This document shows, in pieces, positions 32,801 through 35,205 of a DNA stretch of 35,205 nucleotides. Made by a program: the position numbers and the translations under genes. The DNA comes from Pedosphaera sp. (GTDB taxonomy: Bacteria > Verrucomicrobiota > Verrucomicrobiia > Limisphaerales > Pedosphaeraceae), in NCBI GenBank assembly GCA_028293285.1, contig JAQGPC010000093.1, positions 1 to 35,205 on the forward strand, read 5' to 3'. Below the pieces are notes generated by a model, which searched no databases, was not told the origin of the DNA, and saw only the letters and a list, made by a program, of their open reading frames with translations. Within the stretch, counting starts at the first letter, position 1; each line of letters starts with the position of its first letter.

Positions 32801-33266
32801 CCTTATTCCTGCCGGAGTTTTTTATGTGAACCTGCGGGGCAAATATAAACGCGAAGCGAATCGTGATGACGTCCTGACGGATGTGGATACTGCCCGCAAG
32901 CTCGCCTATCGCCACAGCGGACGCTTTGATGCGGGCGTGCTTTCGAAGCTTGACCAGAGAACGGGAGTCACCCGCGGCGACCAGTTCAATTATCGGCTGA
33001 AGAAGGATGGGACAATTTACGCCAATTCATCGGAAGCACTGCAGAGCTTTGAATTCGAAGCGCTGCTGGACGGCGTGGAAACTTCCTTGAAGAAAATGGG
33101 CGAGGCCATTTATGCCGGTGTGGCCAAGCTTGATCCCTATCGCAAAGGCACCGCCACCGCCTGCGAAGGTTGCGATTATCATTCCATCTGCCGCATCGAC
33201 CCGTGGCTGCATCAATATCGGTTACTTCACAAATCAGAAACCGAACAATCGGCACCGTCTGTATAA
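29862..33266 (+). CDS. addB: AddB-like helicase-nuclease subunit
   Basis: The 1134 residues begin at a GTG with Walker A GPAGSGKT (8-15), then the degenerate superfamily I helicase core typical of AddB. The C-terminal nuclease has Asp919 (GRIDRID), Asp938 and Lys940 (VVDYKSS) of the PD-(D/E)XK fold. Cys776 (FAACPFKF) with Cys1101, Cys1104 and Cys1110 (CEGCDYHSIC) match the iron-sulphur cluster ligands of AddB. It should form with AddA the complex that resects double-strand breaks for recombination. No addA lies next to it on this side; the downstream gene runs towards it. It could be read with the beta-CASP gene upstream. Confidence 0.9.
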   Translation: MQTRFVLGPAGSGKTFRCLTEIRKVLAVEPDGPPLLLIAPKQTTYQLERQLLAYPSVAGYTRLQILSFERLAFFLFNQLQKPPPRMLDEEGRLMVLRGLLARKRDELKLFRASARLTGFAQHLSKVLRELQRYQLTPESLAELAEKAHGVEGLSLKLQDLATLLRDYLDWLAAHELQDADNLLNFATNALREPHSPLQLGEMWVDGFTELSPQELDLLAEVLPQVPQATFTFCLDEVPKAKVSWLSNWSVPRRTYFQCRERLAGLPHVEIKTELLERHMNKSRFLNNPALHHLERHWAEPKKFVDEASAARPHSLSDAVRVITCPNPEAEATLAAREILQFVRGGGRFREVNVLVRKLDGYHEALASTFKHYDIPYFLDRRESVAHHPLAELTRNALRTVAYSWTSDDWFAALKTGLVPAEDTDIDRLENEALARGWRGSTWQKPIAVPDKPEMAEWLETLRLKIVPPFQKFALRMAMQKSRPNGVQLAAALREFWHTLKVEETLQKWSVAEISGSESQLSPPIHLTVWEQMGAWLDNVELAFPTETLPLREWLPILEAGLASLTVGVIPPALDQVLIGAIDRSRNPDIRLALVLGMNEGVFPAPPEQTVLLTDADRAELEKQDIHLGASTRQQLGHERYYGYVACTRARERVVLTSAIFDASGKPLNPSPFLSPLKQLFPALEFENFPKKLDWRESEHANELIIPLLRNQIQGPTSKSKGLSSLNKFPALAVLQERLKHFNSTPAEESLSPKIAEQLYGPALRTSVSRMEQFAACPFKFFVHSGLRAEERKLFELDIRDQGNFQHEVLAYFHDQLRAEGKRWRDITAAEARERIKNIATTMMVSFRDGLLQVSEETKFTARILTESLQDFVETLIGWMREQYAFDPTAVELPFGQEVFPAWELDLGKGHRLMLHGRIDRIDICREGDADEALCVVVDYKSSHKQLDPLLMEHGLQLQLAAYLNVLRHWPDPRLHFGVQRLIPAGVFYVNLRGKYKREANRDDVLTDVDTARKLAYRHSGRFDAGVLSKLDQRTGVTRGDQFNYRLKKDGTIYANSSEALQSFEFEALLDGVETSLKKMGEAIYAGVAKLDPYRKGTATACEGCDYHSICRIDPWLHQYRLLHKSETEQSAPSV

Positions 33267-33304
33267 TACGGTTTTAGAAAATCCCAGTCCCAACTCTTGC
33301 AGGA

Positions 33305-35125
33305 TTATCTGGTCGCGATGGAATTGGTGCTGTAAACGTAGTTGGTGGTGTTGGGAGGAGGATTGCACCAGGAGGAACGAACGATCTGTCGCATCGCTGG
33401 CGTGCCGGGAGGCAGCTTATCCGGAAAATTGAAATTCTGGTCGAAGTTGAAATCGCGGCTTGGGGCTTTGTAGTAAGCGCCGGGGTTTTGGAATTGGTGC
33501 GTGACCGCAGTGCTGTTGTACAGATTTACTATCGAGGTGTTAAGCGTGAGCACTATGCCTACGCCCCCAGGGCTCCAGTCTTCAAGCAGACGGGGAAGGT
33601 TATTCACGCCTCCGCTGTAGGTAGTCGCCCCGGGACCGGTGGAATAAACACAGCCGGCAATGATGGCTGCGTTAAGGGTCATTTTGCTGGCAATGCGCGC
33701 GGAGAGGCCGTTAGTACATTTGGTATCGCTCCAGGAGGGCGACAGGAGTGTCAAAGCATCGCAGATGAGCGAAGCGGGAGCGGTAGCCGAAGTATCGGTG
33801 GTATTGAGGTGGGATGAATTTGGACAGTTGTAATTACCAAGGACATAGAGGGGATTGGGAGTGGCGACCGTTAGGCCGGCACTGGGAAGGCTTACGCCAT
33901 TTATCAATCTGACGGCGGTGAATTTGCCGGCACCGACTGTTCGCAGGTCGGCCACGTAAATGATGTTCAGGGGGTTTGAGGAACTGAACATGTTGGAGAC
34001 GGTTTTGTCGGTACCCGCCCAGGTTTTAAATTTGCCGACATCAATTTGCGTGACCAGGTTACTCATGCCTTCCCGGCCATCTAAAAAGGCAATATTGGTG
34101 GAAATGAAGTAATTTGCGTTGGTCCAATCAACTGCCTGGCCCGCACTGAAGGGACTCGGCTTTAGATTGATGGTGATGTTGTTAGATCCTGAAAGTATGA
34201 TGGTCATGCCAGCTTTGTTATAAAAGCGCTGATAGGCGAGGGCAGAATTGATATTTTCGCCGCTGGGTGGTAACTCGATAATCTGGTGCAAGGCGGCAGG
34301 AGTGTTGGTGGTGCCAATAGGCAAGGTAAGAGTAGGCACGCCGGTTTTATAGCCCGGGCTGGGAGTGCCGAGATAGGATACAAGCTTAGAATTATATTCA
34401 CCCATCTGGTGCCCATCCCAGGCCGGGCTGGAAATTTTGCCGGTGGTGGTAACATTATAAAAAAATGTGAGTGGACTGGTAGACCCCACATAGATATCGC
34501 CATTAGCATGCACCAGTCCGCGAATGTTGAAAGTCGCACACCAGGTATATTCCATCAGCCCGTTATAGAAGACGGCGAACTGAAAAATGGGAATTTCGGC
34601 CAGTTGCAGGTCCATTTGCACGGCGTTGACAAGGGTATTTCCATGGATCGAGTTGAGGACTCGCGCATTGGAGAGGATGCGATAGGTGGAGGCAAAGCCT
34701 TTTAAACCGGCATACTGCTGGTTCAAGGCAACATAGGAAGCATTGCCTGCGGAACTGGTGCTGGTACGCTCAACAAAGGTTTGGTTCACATGGCCCTTGG
34801 CATCCGAGAATTCATAGCTCAACCAGTTAGTATTCTCGCTGCCACTGGGTATGTTGGTCTGATACTTGCTCAGGCTGTTCTGGACCCGGGCTTCCCCACC
34901 GATGTCGAAGTCAGTTCTCAACAGGGCTAGCGCCTTCTCCGTGGCGGCTTCAGCCGCAGCGCCGGCATTGATATACAAATTGCTCCGGTCATTAAGCTTT
35001 GCGCTGGTAGCCGTGCGACGCATGGTGGCGCCTAATATAATCAAACTGACCGCCACGAGTGACGTCACCAGGAGCAGCGAATAACCGCCTTGATTTCTGC
35101 CGGGACGGGGAATTTTGATTTTCAT
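33305..35125 (-). CDS. PilX-like pilus/secretion assembly protein
   Basis: The 606-residue product has a short basic leader, GG|YSLLLVTSLVAVSLIILGA with a type IV pilin-like membrane helix (about 15-33), but not the Glu at position +5 of most pilins, as in PilX-like and GspK-like proteins. The long C-terminal part is beta-rich, Asn/Thr-rich and contains IRGLVHANGDIYVGS. It is probably exported at the inner membrane and may be a large minor pilin or tip protein. The gene runs convergently with addB and starts 11 bases after the partial gene at the right edge, so both belong to one operon. Confidence 0.75.
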   Translation of the reverse strand: MKIKIPRPGRNQGGYSLLLVTSLVAVSLIILGATMRRTATSAKLNDRSNLYINAGAAAEAATEKALALLRTDFDIGGEARVQNSLSKYQTNIPSGSENTNWLSYEFSDAKGHVNQTFVERTSTSSAGNASYVALNQQYAGLKGFASTYRILSNARVLNSIHGNTLVNAVQMDLQLAEIPIFQFAVFYNGLMEYTWCATFNIRGLVHANGDIYVGSTSPLTFFYNVTTTGKISSPAWDGHQMGEYNSKLVSYLGTPSPGYKTGVPTLTLPIGTTNTPAALHQIIELPPSGENINSALAYQRFYNKAGMTIILSGSNNITINLKPSPFSAGQAVDWTNANYFISTNIAFLDGREGMSNLVTQIDVGKFKTWAGTDKTVSNMFSSSNPLNIIYVADLRTVGAGKFTAVRLINGVSLPSAGLTVATPNPLYVLGNYNCPNSSHLNTTDTSATAPASLICDALTLLSPSWSDTKCTNGLSARIASKMTLNAAIIAGCVYSTGPGATTYSGGVNNLPRLLEDWSPGGVGIVLTLNTSIVNLYNSTAVTHQFQNPGAYYKAPSRDFNFDQNFNFPDKLPPGTPAMRQIVRSSWCNPPPNTTNYVYSTNSIATR

Positions 35126-35136
35126 ATCGCTGAGGG

Positions 35137-35205
35137 TTAGGGGCTGCGGCGGGTTGCCTTAAATTTGATACTGTAGGTGTCGTAGTAATAGCCGGGGCCC
35201 ACCTT
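35137..35205 (-). CDS. C-terminal end of an upstream gene (partial)
   Basis: A minus-strand frame is open from the window edge to a TAA at 35137-35139 and encodes 22 residues ending GYYYDTYSIKFKATRRSP. It stops 11 bases before the PilX-like start, a spacing typical of an operon. From the context it may be another minor pilin/pseudopilin (PilW/GspJ type), but these residues alone cannot show it. Confidence 0.6.
   Translation of the reverse strand, partial: KVGPGYYYDTYSIKFKATRRSP

Noticed and set aside
1..35205. tRNA, rRNA, insertion sequences or prophage
   Set aside because: No cloverleaf, rRNA, transposase or phage structural gene was seen by eye in either strand; a dedicated scan could still find a small RNA.

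Overview
The window looks like a chromosomal segment of a free-living Gram-negative bacterium of the Verrucomicrobiota, most likely a soil or freshwater Pedosphaera/Limisphaerales-type lineage. This is an inference from several marks: a planctomycete/verrucomicrobial-type c cytochrome fused to leucine-rich repeats, a secreted subtilase with a C-terminal architecture common in that phylum, lipoproteins and outer-membrane barrels, many genes without a clear Shine-Dalgarno sequence, and intergenic DNA full of short-period tandem repeats and small hairpin repeats. No phage, transposase, CRISPR array, rRNA or tRNA was recognised.

Layout. Bases 1-776 hold no convincing gene but a dense patchwork of degenerate repeats. 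From 777 to 7634 come housekeeping genes: a lytic transglycosylase and a YebC-family protein (both minus), ribokinase (plus), a zinc alcohol dehydrogenase and PolX (minus), and thiD (plus) with a promoter placed so that its mRNA may be leaderless. From 7765 to 12076 are envelope or secreted proteins: a Trp/Gly-rich lipoprotein, a cytochrome c-LRR protein and a large subtilase with PA and P domains.

From 12178 to 20091 lies the main functional unit, a probable copper/silver efflux operon. It holds two small exported Cys-containing proteins, then TolC-type (CusC), periplasmic adaptor (CusB, with a heavy-metal-binding domain) and RND pump (CusA, three-methionine cluster conserved), followed by an outer-membrane barrel protein and a small monohaem cytochrome c. 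CusC/CusB and CusB/CusA overlap, and barrel/cytochrome share one base, so at least the last five genes look co-transcribed.

From 20127 to 24934 is an M16 peptidase pair (catalytic plus inactive lipoprotein subunit, minus) and a divergent pair of unknown secreted proteins. From 24953 to 26741 (minus) are a YgjP-like metallopeptidase and an unrecognised protein with a HEPN-like RX4H motif. From 26958 to 33266 (plus) are a BamE-like lipoprotein, a DUF4412-like exported protein, a beta-CASP metallo-beta-lactamase nuclease and an AddB-type helicase-nuclease. The right edge (minus) has a PilX-like pilus/secretion protein and the last codons of the gene before it.

The most unusual content is intergenic: at least five clusters of different 10-bp tandem repeats, 7- and 8-bp repeat clusters, and a small hairpin element with a TGAA loop and conserved 3' tail whose stem changes in a compensatory way between copies. 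No complete new gene system was demonstrated; the strongest protein candidates are the extended metal-efflux operon and the HEPN-like protein.
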